From assembly GCA_945643635.1 (NCBI GenBank), contig CALZFC010000044.1, positions 975,001 through 1,039,000 on the forward strand: a DNA stretch of 64,000 nt. The letters run 5' to 3'. Position numbers and translations under genes: made by a program. This document shows positions 25,800-38,882 of this stretch, in pieces (the first letter of the stretch is position 1; each line of letters begins with the position of its first letter). The notes under the pieces were generated by a model. That model saw only the letters and a program-made list of their open reading frames with translations, was not told where the DNA came from and did no database searches. The stretch is from Allodiplogaster sudhausi (Eukaryota; Nematoda; Chromadorea; Rhabditida; Diplogasteridae).

Positions 25800-27213
25800 C
25801 ACATTTTTGCAGGTCAACGGAATTTATAAAGTTCGACATGGTCTTCGTGCTTACTTGTTACAAATGTGAAGAAGCGAAGGATGGCTCTGTGATTCCTAAT
25901 GGCAGAATTAGCATCTGTTCAATCAGCGGTACATAATCAGCGAAAGATTAAGCGCAAAGGAAGAAAAATAAGGGAACATGAGTAAGGCAAAAGGAAGAGG
26001 TATCGGGGATGGAAAAGAGCGTGGGAGAGGCGAGCAATGTTAAGAGGGACTTTGAATTCATGCCAACCATATGATCAAATCTTTAAATGCCATTTGTCTA
26101 TCAGTTAAAAGGGTAAGTGTTCCATATGTGATATGTGACTTTTCTTGAACACACTTATCGAAGACGAACGAACTTTTATTAAAAAAAAAACTTAACTAAC
26201 AATAAGATAAGAAAGATCGTTGAATATTTATATGCTTAAAAGAGCTTCAGAGGAATAACTTAATTATATGGTATTCTCTCTCGAAAAATCGACCACTAAC
26301 GCTTACGCAATTTTGAGCACTCGTTAAAGGAGCTGGAAACTCAATTTTTTCGATGTGTAGGTGATGCAAGCAATGAACATGGACTGCTTTAACTAAAGCT
26401 ACGTCGAAGCGTGAACGTCGAAAAAATTAAAATGAGCAAGAAATTTGCAGTTGAAAGATATACCCTGACGCAGGGGAATAATGGCCTATTTGTACTCGCG
26501 CTCAAGAGCCGTGTCCTTCTTTATGATCGGTTGTACCAATTCACAATTTTCTATTCCACGGACCAAGTACAGTTGGCGCGAAGAATAATTCCTTTAAGTG
26601 CAATTTCTTTGCATTCGTTTAAAATGCATGGTTGCTTTATTTATGTTTTGTTATCAGATTTGTTTTAATATTCAACTGATAACTGACACAGAGGGGGCTA
26701 AATAGGCGCAATTACTGATAGCAAAAGAAAAGATCGAATATCCTCGGTGGATCTTATGAGAGGCTGGTCGGCCGAGGAAAGGGTATGTGAATACACCCCC
26801 ATCCATGCATTACATTAACACTTCCCCTCTAATCGCAATCATAACTTCTTCAACCCTTTCGCTCTCGACCACCCACCAAGTCGGCATCCCCACAACCTTA
26901 GTCCCCACCAGTTGCATTAACTATTATAGCATGTCCCCATTCAAGTCACTCCATCAACCGATATCTGTATTCTTCTTGCAAAACAACACAATCAACAACA
27001 ACAATGAATGGATGGAAACAGGGAGGAAGGGATGGAGCTGAGCGGTGAAATCTTGCAAGTCGAATAGCCAGAATGCAGCGTCGTCAGGCTCTCTTCTCTC
27101 CGAATCGAATGCTGATGGTAGAGGAGTAAGTAGGCGAGAGAAGAAGAAGAGAAGCCGTACTCGTGCGAGGGCAGCCTCTTCAACTCGCGATAGGGAGGAG
27201 TGCCGAGGTTGGG
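25800..27213. other. Intergenic
   Basis: No gene seen. At 26334-26337 a TTAA followed by AGGAGCTGGAAACTCAATTT resembles one end of the family-2 MITE, suggesting another decayed copy. Confidence 0.45.
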
Positions 27214-28046
27214 CTAAGGGAAGAGCTGCATCAGCTTGTTAAACTGCGCCGTTGTCAACGGGCGATCGCTGCCCTCGCCAAGTGTGCCCTGGAAAAGACG
27301 AAAAGAAAGGAAACTGGTAACGTAACCAAGATTTTTTATTGTAATTTATGAGTAAATACTTCAATAGCTTCATAAAATAATGTTAGGATAACGTAATTAT
27401 AGTTAATGATAGACAAGAGCAGTTCGTTCTATCAATAGAGAATGATATTACGTCATGGTTAAATGGTTTAAAAACAGGAGTTCATAAGGCGTCAATGATG
27501 AATGTTGTTTCTAAAATATGAAAAAAACAACAACAAAAAGCAAAAACCAGAGCTCAAAATGGCTGACCTTCTTGGCGGCCTCCTGGTACTCGCGTGCCGC
27601 CTTGTCTGCCGTATGCACGCACTGCATGTAGGAAGCGTGATGTGGCGCGCATGGATTATCATCGAGCTCCCACTTCTCGAAGCAGCCAAAGAGTGCTTGC
27701 AGCTCTTGCGTGCACGACGAGGCTGGAAATGGGAGGGAATCAATCAAGAAAAAGAATTCACCAAAATAGTAAAGCTTTTTTTTCTACGGAAAAACACCAA
27801 AAGTTAACTTTCAAATGGCTGTGAATACTGCTTCTAACAGTGTAAAAATGTTTGAAGTGGATAAAACTTAGTTTAGACTATGTTTAAAAGAAAACGAAAA
27901 AGGCATATGAACAATCGAAATTTAAAAGTTAGAAAAAGAAAATGGAGAAAAAAGAATCCAGAGCTTACTCGCTTGCTTCGCGCTTCGCTGATTGATGCGA
28001 TTCTTGCACGAAAGCGGCAGTACTTCGGAGACCTTCGGGTAAAAAC
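27214..28046 (-). CDS. mrps-37: Mitochondrial small-subunit ribosomal protein mS37 (CHCHD1-like), 5' exon not found
   Basis: Exons 28046-27969, 27722-27568, 27288-27214 join in phase to a stop. The protein carries a twin CX9C motif: Cys-TQELQALFG-Cys followed by Cys-APHHASYMQ-Cys, preceded by FYPKVSEVLPLSCKNR and followed by a helical segment and a C-terminus QFNKLMQLFP. This order matches mS37/CHCHD1, a twin-CX9C mitoribosome subunit imported through the Mia40 pathway. About 100 residues are visible, close to the family length, so only a few N-terminal codons are missing; the first visible exon starts in phase 1 and has no usable ATG, so a short coding exon lies upstream (above 28046). The gene symbol is by family analogy. 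Confidence 0.8.
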
Positions 28047-28049
28047 CTG

Positions 28050-30876
28050 TGCAAATTAAATATTATACAACAAACAATAGTAAAAAAAACAGTCAAAAAA
28101 GAAACGTAATGTGCAAACTTGGCATTGCAAATCACTCTTGTTTTTCATTAAACGAGTCCGTTAATCGCGTCCTGTTCAACCATTTCGCTAAAACCAGGAT
28201 GTGCAATTAGGATGCATCGATCGTGTCAGTGACATCGTGGTAGGAGTTAACGAGTTCAAAGCTCCTTTAAAAGCATACGAATTTTCAGGGCGCGATTTTA
28301 CTATGGTCATCATGAGCCGCCCTCCCCTTTCACATTCTCTATCGACTAACATTCTTAATTGTCTAAAGCTAACGTCAAGTGCGGTGGTTCATTATGATTC
28401 CATGTCGATTTCCGCTTAACAAAGTCACACTCCTTGCCACAAGCCACGTAGCTGTTCTCTTAGTGCTCCGTTACTTTTTGTAAATAAGACGGAAAAAATT
28501 AACCGCATTTCAGCATGTGTTATAGCACTGCGAAATGTGCTTGCGCAGACTTTCGAGAGAGACAGACGCCAATGTTCGTCTTGCAAAACTTCCGTGTGAT
28601 ACTTTAAAAATATGTAGTAACGCAGTGAAAATGCAAAAATCAGCATGCATATATGTACATAAATATGTATGTACAGATGTGCAAAATGTATTTTCTTTTC
28701 ATTATCCTAGATCACGATTCAGCGCATATGTTAATACTCCCCACCTATCACCTGCATTTCTCACGATCCTTACCAGTAGCCAACTTCTCTTTTCTATTTG
28801 GCTTTTCTGATCGATCTAAAAGAATGAAAATTGTCATTTAAAGGAATGATATGCAAAACGTCAGTAGCAAACATGAAGGCAGGTGACATTTATCAAAACC
28901 ATCACGCCATTACCGCCAGCAGCAAAGAGAACATAAAGGGGTTGTGTTTCTCAGGGCATCGATAAAGTTCCGCGAACTAATAACGTTCTTCCCACGGTAG
29001 AATGTCTTAAAACTAGAATATACAATGACTTACGATCGGTAAATATGCAGACATATGTATAAGTAAGTTATCCTAAAGGCTGAATAGATCCATGATAGAA
29101 ATATAGCTTCTAAGTGGTCTCAAGCCACTCGAAGGAAAAAAATATTTAAATTGAGCAGTTTTACAGCGAACTATCTAGCTACATAATTCAGCACTTGGTA
29201 GAAAGCTCGTATCAGATTTGCAAAAGCACATTGCTTACACTAAATGAGCTTTCCGGGGGGGGGGGGGTTGCCTGCCAAGCCAAACCAAGTTATATTACGG
29301 ACACCTTAGCAAGAACACCTTCAAATAACAATCTCAGAAACAACCATTTCTTTCTTTTTTCTCATAAACGAGCGACTCAGCAATTGAAGCTCCGCTATTT
29401 TAAGATGTCAAACAACAAGTTTCTAAATCAGGTTAATATTGACTATAAGTGGATACAAATGTTGAAAAAATACTTTCTGTAATGAAAATACTGCAGCCAA
29501 CACAGGCTTTCGGTTTTGCCTGGCAATTTCAGCTGCAGTTTAGTTTAGCTGTTCCCATGCACAGATCTTTGATGCCATCCGCCATGTGAGAAGGTTGCTC
29601 TTATATTATGCAACAAAAAAAAACGATCGGCCACGTTTACATATGTATGCTTCCACTGTTTATGCTCTGATTGCCATTTAGGTATTTTCTTCTTACCCTT
29701 CCTTTCTCGACGATTTGTTCTTATTCTTGAGGGCACATAGAGAGATAAGTATTATCCAAACACCGGCGACATTACTAATATGTACCTGGAAATATGCACG
29801 TTCTTTTCTCACATCGACCTCCCATGCTTATTTTCAAGAATCACTTTGTCTGTTCCCCATTCTTCTTATCGAGACTCAGCTAGGTCCTCATTCAGGACCT
29901 AGCTTGTTTTTATATTGTTCTTCGTTCTACCCCCACCCTCAGTTCTACCCTCACTTCGTCTTGTAGTGCATACTCTTCCCATTCTGCTGGCGCACTTCAG
30001 TCAGCAGTGCGCCGGAAGCGCCAGAAAAACTGGAGCAATTGTTCCAAGCATAACAATAAAGCACTTTTCTCTCACATTTAATCACAGCAAAGTAAGAGAA
30101 ATCGCATTATTTAATCTTGAACAATTCCACAATGGGCCATTGTGCTCCTGCTGGAACATGTGAAGGCGGAGAAACAGAAAGGAGTGATACTACATATAAG
30201 CTTTAAAAACAAATATAATGGGTTGTGAAAAAAAGTTCTAGAGGATTCACCATGTCATTAAAATCATGGAGAAATTCTGAATAGATACACAAAAAACAAT
30301 TGTATGGAATATGAGCGTTCTTTTGCCGTCGTCAGTCACGCCGGGCGCATCTTTTCGCCACAAATTATTGGTTGTCAATTGCATCGTCTTCTCTCTGCAT
30401 TCTCACGTTTGGCCGAAGATTGAGAACGGCCACCCACTCTTCCGGTTTCTACGACCACGGAATCTTGGTGAGCTTCATCCATGCTGTGTAATGGACGACC
30501 TAAACGTCTACCAGGAAGTTTTTTCGTTTCCAGGCATTGTAGGAAGCAAGAAAAAACATGCGATTTCGCATGCCAGAACTTTGGTTGAAAAAAAGGCCCA
30601 GCATGCTGCAGAACTCATGAACCTATCTTAACACATTTACATTTTCTTAATGATTAGTGCCGAAAACTCATTTCAGTTTTTGCATATGCTTATTACGATT
30701 TGTCTGAAGCGAGTATTTCCCCGCGCCCTAGCAAGAAAGCAACATTGTTTTGTTGACTTTTCAATAGCCTATGACGCAGAGTGGACGACTGCTCGACCAT
30801 CACTCTTCCTCTTTATCTCTTTCTCTTCCTCTCACTCTCCCTCTCTCGCTCTCTTCCTCTCTCTCTTCCTCTCTCA

Positions 30877-30924
<48 letters not shown>

Positions 30925-31678
30925 GTATTTACTCCCCCTCTCCCGGTCTCTACACTTTTCCCTTAACAAATGAACAGGACTCACTGCGGGGGTAGCGTGG
31001 TCTTCCACTTCTCACACCTCCTTTTTATTTCCTTTCCCCTCTGCGCCTAGCTTCTTCTCGTTTCTTCTCCTCTTTTCCAAACCCGGTTCGACTACCCTCC
31101 AATTTTCGCTTCATATGGCACGGAGCACTATAATGCTGTCCTATTATTTGTCTGGTCACTGGAGGAGAGAGAGAGAGAGAGAGAGAGAGAGTGAGAGAAA
31201 GAAAGAGAAAGAAATTGGGGGGAGGGAAAATTTTGATGGAGAGAGGTAGAGAAAGAAAGAAATGGTGAAAGGGTAATCGAGACAAAGCTTGCAAAAGGAA
31301 GCCTATGCAAGCGAGATTAAGAGTGGATCAGATTAGAGGTAACAGTTGCACTAACAATAAGGAGAAAGAGAGAAAACTGAAGATAGTGGAATCCAAAATC
31401 CCTGGAAAGAATAGGGAGCTATTCCATATTATATATTTTCCTTGCATTGCACTGAGAGCAAGAAGGTGTTCTGGATTTGAGGAGACTTTTCTTACTAGCG
31501 TGAAAAGGACTGGATTGCTTATTTTTCTCAATTTCCCTTTTTCTCTCAATCTTTCTCTCTGTCAATCGCTTTCTCCATCTCCTTCTTTTCCCGTTGTCAC
31601 ACTTCTCTTTCTCTCGCTCTCCCTCTCCCTCTCCTTCTCTCTCCTTTCTCTTTATTACTATCTCTCTTCTGCCTCTCT

Positions 31679-31717
<39 letters not shown>

Positions 31718-33030
31718 GCGACGCTTCATTGAGGCGTTCGCTAATCGCTGTGCAAGAGGCGTCCCCGCGGAAGCTTGCACTCCTCACCCGATATCCTTTC
31801 ATTCTCTCTTCTCCTTTATTGTCTCGGCTCGACCTCATCGTTTCTATCCTTCGTGCGCAGGAAGGAGAAGAGGGATTAGATTCATTCATCTGATGTTTAC
31901 TTCCATAGAACGCCTCTATGACAGAGCTTTTATACATATTTCAATATAACAATTTTTTAATGTGATGCCCCAGCTACATTATATTTAATATTATGCTACA
32001 TAGTATCTGCATTTCGTCTTATTTTCGTCTCTTCCAAACTTTTTTTTTTTTACAAATTGTTATGTTCCATTTTAAATACACATTGTCGGCAACTGCCGAG
32101 TCTACGATTTTCATTTCTTCCATGTTGCTAATTGTAAATGAATCATCCCTCCGCTTTTTGCATTTTGGCAAAAAAGAATTCTATATGAGTCGTTTTTCGC
32201 CCTTCTCTTCTGCTGACACATGAAGAATTTTAGATGAATCGCCTCCTCTTTCTTTGATATTGTGATAGAAGGAAGAAATTCAGGAATGCTTTCTGCCATT
32301 CTATAAAAGGCGAAGTCCAGCGCTTATTAATCATTTTTCTCTCTCCATTTCGATTTTAATAAATAACTACTTTCTACGTGTCCGACACTAACATCGATTA
32401 CGACTAACACATGAATGTCTGCGCTTTTATAATTACATTAAATTCTATGTAAAAATATTACATCAGCCGGATGCGAACTTCCTTCGTCTTCTGCATGATT
32501 CTGCTGTCAGAAGTCGCTTTCAGCATCGCTCGAACATGGGTGCGCATTTACGGATTAAAAAGTATTTCTCGGGTCAATTAAAAACGTAATTTACGTCGCT
32601 ATATTTCCTGCATTCGTTCACTTTAATACCACTGTAACGTTTCCAAAAAAAATAGAAGGTTAATAAAAATAAATCTTATTCCTCGACGTATATTTGTAAT
32701 ATCTGTTAAGAAGCTGCCAAGGGACGACTGCGTCATTGCTGAGCAAAAATGCACCTTCTCAGAGTACAGCAAGGTTCTCGGCTGCAGGTTTGAGATTAAT
32801 TTAATTTTTCCCTTTCTTTTAGTTGTTGTGAAATTTCGCTAACTATTTGTCATCATGCCACAATTTAGATGATCGTAAATTATGAAAGGCGTGGCTTATA
32901 TACTCCTTCGTAACTAGTAATCACACTCTTTCTAAAAGATGGGATTGTGTTCATGTGACTATATATTCGCAAAAATGCAACAAATTGTAATCCCTAGGGA
33001 CAGCTCCTTAATCTGGAAGAAAATGTCTGT
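28050..33030. other. Long intergenic region with (CT)n/(GA)n tracts
   Basis: About 5 kb without a supportable gene. (CT)n tracts near 30838-30922 and 31685-31714, (GA)n near 31165-31196, and a run of ten G near 29257. The ORFs of 100-214 codons here are microsatellite translations. The missing first exon of mS37 should lie near the low end. Confidence 0.5.
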
Positions 33031-33033
33031 TAA

Positions 33034-33150
33034 AGGAGCTTTCAAAATTCAAATAGATCAATTCAAGTAGCATCTCTCTCAAAATCACACGTTCTCTCGT
33101 CCTTGTGATAGGCAAAAAGGCGCGAATTCAAAATTGAGTTTTTGTCTCCT
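33034..33150. mobile_element. TTAA-MITE family 2, intact copy
   Basis: 117 bp flanked by TTAA (33030-33033 and 33151-33154). Ends AGGAGCTTTCAAAA and, on the other strand, AGGAGACAAAAACT; the inverted terminal match is short. Carries the family core GGCAAAAAGGCGCGAATTCA shared with 17485, 22857 and, decayed, 16244. Confidence 0.75.
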
Positions 33151-33159
33151 TTAAGATGG

Positions 33160-34765
33160 GGCGATCTGAATGGCTCATGTTGCTGTCGTCCAATGATCGC
33201 CAACAGCAGCGCAAGCACCAGAAAGAGCAACGGCACAACTGAAGCGACCGTTCCAAGTGAAACAAAACAGAAGAATGACACTATCATTGCTGAATGAGAA
33301 AATAATAATAATCCAATTTTTTTTAACTATTAGGCAGTGTTTATTTACATATATGTAGATACACACATAAGTGACGCATGTGAGAACTATTTTGCAAAGT
33401 AAATACGAAATTTCTGCCTTCATCGATGTAGGAAATTAGTAGCAATTAAACATATATTTTCTTCAATCGGACGGTCAATTTTGATGCTTCATGGCTATTC
33501 TTTCATAACTTTGCCAGAATGGAATTGTTGAGGTATGGGTGCGATAGATCGTCTATATTAAAGCATTGTCTTCAATGCTTTAATATCGAATTATTTTTAT
33601 GTGATTTTGGTTCTTTTTTATTTTGTTGTCATTTATAGTGAAAATAAATATCCTTTTCAACCTTCAATCACTCTTGCTTGAAAGCAATTAGTGTTTTGCA
33701 GATGTGAAAAATAACATTAAGAATACCACTTCCGAACTTCAATTGAAATATTTCAAAGTGCTCTTGAAATGCTTTCATCCATTGCAGTATTACGCACAAT
33801 ATTTCTTTAAAATTGGGTATGCTTCAGTGAATGTTTGGAGGGAAAACTCACCCCTTTTGGCTGTCCGGTTTCAAGGGTGAATGAACAGGAAGTTCTAGTG
33901 TATAGCCAGCATGAATTTTCATACTTGAGAAGAGCGCTGCAGTGCGGAAGAGGACATCATGCCTGAGAGGTGAAGTTTGCTTGCTATAGCAAGCTATTCA
34001 TCCATACTGGAACGTTGATACAATCCAGCATTTGCAAATGCTATTGAAGCCCAGCCATCCATCTTATACATAAAGACATCTGCTGAAATATCATGTTCTC
34101 ATGACCTTTGCAGGAGTGAATACCCTTTGTTATGCCAAGAAAATAAGCCATAAAAGCAAGTCAAGCTAACTTCTGAAATGATCTGAGAAAGTAGGGTAGT
34201 TTGCCCAGACAAATGTTGTGACCTTTATTGTCAAAGCACGCCTCTGCTTTTGTCATTAAACTGCACACCATTTACAAACTAAATGTACGATAACAATACT
34301 TATTAATTGGAAAAGACAATTTGAAGATATCATTCGCACCCATTACTTTTTTTGTCAAAATAACTCGACTATGAAAGGCGCTATTTCGTTATTATCTCCG
34401 CTATTGTTGATGTTTTTAGCGTCTGAAATGCATGAAAAGCGATAATACCCGTTGTTTCTTGCCATCAGAGATGAAACTCGATCGAATCTCTAACGGTAAG
34501 AGAACTATTGAGACGCGAACGATTGATGAGCGCCTTTGTAGAGGTGCTCAGAAACTATTTTTTGTAGCACCAGTAAAACAGCATGTACAGTTTTAATGGT
34601 AAGTATCGATCATGTATTAAATATATGAGGGTTATCTCATTCACAAAGTCTCTTGGTGTTGTTCAAGGATTGTTTACTACCGATACATCATTTATTTACA
34701 AAGCAGTAGTACATTCAAAAGTTACACAAATTTCAAATCTCCCGCCATGAGACGCTGGTTGCTAT
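33160..34765. other. Intergenic
   Basis: AT-rich. A hydrophobic ORF (33287-33170, -) abutting the MITE is discussed under rejected items. Nothing else is supported. Confidence 0.45.
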
Positions 34766-35397
34766 TTAGCAGAGGTGGACCTTCTTGCAGACATCCTGGG
34801 GGCTCAGGTGCTGCTCAGCGTAGCGGACGAGCTCCTCGGCGACCTGCACAAAATATTGTATTTCATTATTTTATATGAATTTTTACTATGATTTGCATTA
34901 TTGCACTAGAAGTGCAAATTCCTGTGGCAAAGTAATTCCACTATCAGGACACCGAATAATTTTCTTCTAAATAATTTAAAATTAAAAAAAGACTGACGTC
35001 ATCGAGGGTGCTCTCGCAAAGCTCCGAGACGAAGGGCACATCTCCGCAGAGCTTCTTGATCTCCTTCTTGAGGAAGGCAAGAGCCTCCTGCTCGCCCATG
35101 TTCTCAATGTCCTGAGAACAAAAGGAAAATTATGGTTTCGCAGAAATTAATTTTTCATAATTTTTGTTGTTTGCAATCAATCATCTATAGAGGATGCTGC
35201 ACCAATATCAGCCCGTAATCTAAGAGGGCTTCAGGAATCCCTTGGCTACCGTAATTCCATGGCTACCGTACCTTGACGAGGTCCTTGCAGATGCCGCAGA
35301 ACATCTTGTTGCTCTCGGACGCCTTGAAGCGCAGGCTCGGGTGGATGAGAGCGGTGGCGGTGACGGCGAGGAGAAGGACGATGAGTGCGGCACGCAT
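34766..35397 (-). CDS. Secreted saposin-B (caenopore-like) protein
   Basis: Exons 35397-35272, 35111-34998, 34843-34766; 105 aa. A clear signal peptide (MRAALIVLLLAVTATALIH) is followed by one saposin-B domain with the six-cysteine pattern: MFCGIC, KKLC, SELC, QDVC, HLC. Intron positions are the same as in the tandem neighbour at 37224-37856. The family comprises amphipathic lipid-binding or pore-forming proteins; in C. elegans the spp/caenopore genes act mainly in gut antibacterial defence and digestion. The exact substrate cannot be told from sequence. The gene is complete, with no missing cysteine. Confidence 0.92.
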
Positions 35398-35612
35398 GGT
35401 TGATTTGCTGCAAATTGGCACACACACTATAAAATGGTTACGGTAAACGCACTAAATATCCAAGGACATAGGTTAAATGTCTTTTATTTATCAATCTAGT
35501 ATGCTAAAAGACGATTGATCTGCTAGAAGTGGGAGTAATTGAAAGAATAGGAGAAGCAGAAGCTGTCTTGGGATTCTCAGGGCATTTGGCCTCCTTTAAA
35601 TAGTCATATCGC

Positions 35613-35720
35613 CTTATCTCTTTCCTCTTACGAGATCAGAAGTCGTACTCATGACGTCGATGATCAGGCGGCAGGCAGGTGCTCCGTGCAGATTCGCAAG
35701 GTGGTAAGTCTCAGCTTATC
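35613..35720 (-). promoter_or_regulatory. Candidate GATA sites upstream of saposin gene
   Basis: GATAAG on the minus strand at 35618-35613 and 35720-35715, about 220-320 nt upstream of the start codon. Intestinal genes of nematodes are typically driven by GATA factors (ELT-2 in C. elegans), which fits a gut saposin. The link is inferred from position and motif only. Confidence 0.3.
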
Positions 35721-37223
35721 TCGTCTCTCTCTCTCTCTCGCTTTCTCTCTCTTTCGCTTTCTCTCTCTCTCTCTCTTGCTCTCTCCCTTTCCATCATTCT
35801 TTCCCTCTCTTTACCTTTTTTGCACTTTCCCCATTTCTTCGTTTCTGATGGAATTCCCTTATTCTGCATCTTGTCGTTGCCTTCACATTCAATCTTTTCA
35901 TTGTTCCTTAGTGATCTGTCGCATACAATTTCACTCTGTCTCTCTCTGTCTTACTGTCTCACTGTCTCTCGCTCTCTCTCTCTCTCTTCTCTTCTCCGTT
36001 CTCTCTCTTCTCTATCTCTCTCCTTGCCTTCTCTCTCGGAGGCTAATCCGTGACAGTGTTCTTGAAACAAGAGGAGATAACGACGAAAAGCCTCTCTTTC
36101 CTTTGTATTGAACACCAAACAACGCGCATGAAGAATGATCAGGAATCGATGTCTTCTGATCATTTCAAAAGTCTAATTGGATGCGCTCTTTTGGAGTAAG
36201 CATCGTTTGATTCTACTTGATAGGGTTAAGATTACTAAAAGAGCGAATCAAGAAACAATTCATCCAGACAAAATCGATCAAATTGCGTACTGTATCTTGG
36301 AGAGCTCTTTACAATTAGTCTTCGTCTGTTTACAATCTCAACGGCTACTCGATTCCATTATTACGGCAACATCCATCATTAGAGTGATGCCAACTGCTAA
36401 GGCAATTTGATGTACCGAACACATTCTTCGCAAGACCAAAACAGAAAGCCTAAATGACCAAATTGAGAAGTATCTCTCTTGCTGTAAAAATGTATATATT
36501 TCCATGTACTTTTAACACACCAGAAGCATTGGCTGGTTTCTGTGTTTTGGCTACTGGTCACCACACAATAATTGCACGTGATGTCGCTAATCTGATGTTA
36601 TGAGAGAAAAAGAGAGAGAGAGAATCAGGGAAAAGAGGTATAGAGAAAGAGAGCGAAAGAGAAAAAGAGAGAAAGAAGAATAAAGTGGGGATGAGTGAGC
36701 TAGAGAGAGAGAGAGAGAGAGAGAGACAACGGAAGAACAATGAAGAAATAAAAGTCTTAGCAAGACCCTTGGACTCTCGGATAATATTTGATGCAGAACA
36801 CCATTATCAGAGAGCGCCCTTTTCCAACCTCGATAATCCAAACTTGGTCGTTTGAAGCTGCGTGCAAGGCAATCTATCACACTAAGTAAGTCAACTTTCA
36901 GCAGTTTTGACTTCATTATTTGTCCGAATAGAATATTATTTGCTGTATTATATTTCTAAAATTGCTTACAGAACGAGTTATCTAAAAGAATATTTCTTCC
37001 GAATACTTATGTTCCTATTGAAAAATTTAGTGGTCTCATCATTGTCACCATTCTTCAACTAGTGTGTATTTGTACTAGCAACATCAAGATTGTCCATCAT
37101 TAGAACATTGATAGCCACTACTTTTAAGCTTACAAAGCTGGATTTAGATCGAATTTACTGGAATAGTGTTGTGTTTTCTTTTATTCTCTCTGGTAAGAAG
37201 GACATTTAGAAACAATCTCATGG
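35721..37223. other. Intergenic with (CT)n and (GA)n tracts
   Basis: CT-rich tracts near 35722-35790 and 35935-36030, GA-rich tract 36605-36726. Open frames here are Ser/Leu translations of the repeats. No gene seen. Confidence 0.6.
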
Positions 37224-37856
37224 TCAGCACATGTCGACCTTCTTGCAGACGTCCTCCGGGCTAAAGTGTTGCGCGACATAGTGGACCATCTCATCGACCA
37301 CCTATCAATAGCTTTGATTTTTTAAATAAAGTAATCTTATTTAACTTAAAAAGTTCCAGAATGTGTGTAATTTTGCTATTAAAAGCGAAGTTCTTTTTTA
37401 CATATATAAATGAATTTTAAGCAAAATTAGAACTAACTGCATCAAGAGCAGCATTGCAGAGTTCGGAGAAGAACGTGACGTTTCCGCAGACCTTCTTGAT
37501 CTCCTTCTTGAGGTACGCCACGGCTTCGTCCTCGGGCATTCCTTCGATGTCCTAAACATTAGATTATTTATTACAAGAAATAGTGATTTGATTAATAAAA
37601 AGAAATAACTAATCTGTTGTCGTTATGTAAGTTATGTACATATGTTACTGTTCCATAACAAACAAATCTGAATCGATAAATATGCAGCAACCTTGACAAG
37701 GTCCTTGCAGAGCGTGCAGAACATTTTGTTGGTTGCCTTGAGCGGGATCTTAATTGGAGCCTGGCTATCGGCAGAGGCCACAGCCGGCTCTTGCTTCTTC
37801 AGAGCAGTAGCGCCAGCCAGCGCCACGAGGGCGAGAAGTGCGAGGAGAGTACGCAT
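37224..37856 (-). CDS. Secreted saposin-B (caenopore-like) protein, tandem paralogue
   Basis: Exons 37856-37692, 37551-37438, 37301-37224; 118 aa. Signal peptide MRTLLALLALVALAGATALK, then a longer linker than the neighbour (about 20 residues rich in Ala/Ser/Lys), then a saposin-B domain with MFCTLC, KKVC, SELC, EDVC, DMC. The central exon is strikingly similar to that of the 34.8-35.4 kb gene (LKKEIKK, then FFSELC), so the two arose by tandem duplication while keeping both introns. Function as for the family: membrane-active or lipid-binding secreted effector. Confidence 0.92.
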
Positions 37857-38882
37857 AATGGTGGCACCTGAAGAGAAAAGGGCCTATTGGCTAACCGATA
37901 ACTAATTAATCCAGAGTATACGGTTCGAAGCTGGGCGACTCGATTTTGCAAAAGTTCATTTTGCCCCAAAGAGTTCGAATGTTCTAAATCTAACTAATTT
38001 GACTACATTGAGGAAAATGTACACGCAGCTGGAGAGAAAAAGGAGTGGAAGTCACTCGACCGAGCTCACAATTAATAGAAAAGGTCGCTATCGCTATTAG
38101 CGAGATGTGAGCTTTTTGTCATTGAATCTATAAAACTGGCAGTCTTATCAATTTACCACTAAACGTTGTGCCCAGCGTAAAACTGAGCATAGACAGGCAC
38201 AGAATGTGTTCAGCACACGATTCTTACTTCTTTAAATGCTGTATACATTTGTTTCTTTATCCTTAACATTTCAGGGAAATCGAGCTGAATTTGACGATAT
38301 TATAGACTGCTCTCTTTCTCAGACGATATGCATTGCAGTGCTCTGCTCAAACTCGCTGTTTTGGACACTGAAAGCAATCAAATGAGAATAGGCTGGAAGA
38401 GACAAAAAGAAAAGAGCTTTGTGACCTCGCTTCCAGTTCCTTTCTGATGCTCTTGACAAGTGTATTCTCATGAATACTCGTCTGGGCAGACCGCAAAGTC
38501 AAATGGAGCACTTTCAGAACGCCCAGAACCAAATAATTTGTCGGAACCGCTTATAAGTGACGGTCGAAAGTAACGCTCCCCTTTTCTGTGTGTAAGGACT
38601 AGTAAATTTTTTTATTTCGGGTATCATTGAACTTGATAAAAACTCCATTCTGGTGCATTTCTACTGGTTTCCAATCAGAGCATATGCATCGAGCCACTAG
38701 ACTTTTGTGTGTCTTTATTTCGGACGCAATGGGAGTTTCTTCTTGAAGGCATTGATCAGTTGGACAGGGCGCGCCTTCGCTTGGCCCGAACACGAAGATG
38801 CTGAAATCCATTGCCGTTTTCCATATCTTTTAAACATTATCATTTTTCGGCCTGACATCTCTCGCAAGCCCCTCTCCCACCT
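37857..38882. other. Intergenic
   Basis: No gene supported. The stretch 38690-38790 is homologous to 43080-43150, downstream of the intact paralogue, and marks the duplicated flank. Confidence 0.5.

Noticed and set aside
31305..31949. 214-codon ORF
   Set aside because: Much of it is a Ser/Leu translation of (CT)n tracts; the rest has no recognisable feature.
33170..33287. Hydrophobic minus-strand ORF (one predicted TM) after an acceptor-like TTCAG, running into the TTAA MITE
   Set aside because: Only one exon can be seen, its C-terminal part is MITE sequence, and no donor or partner exon was found. It may be a remnant, but I cannot support a gene.
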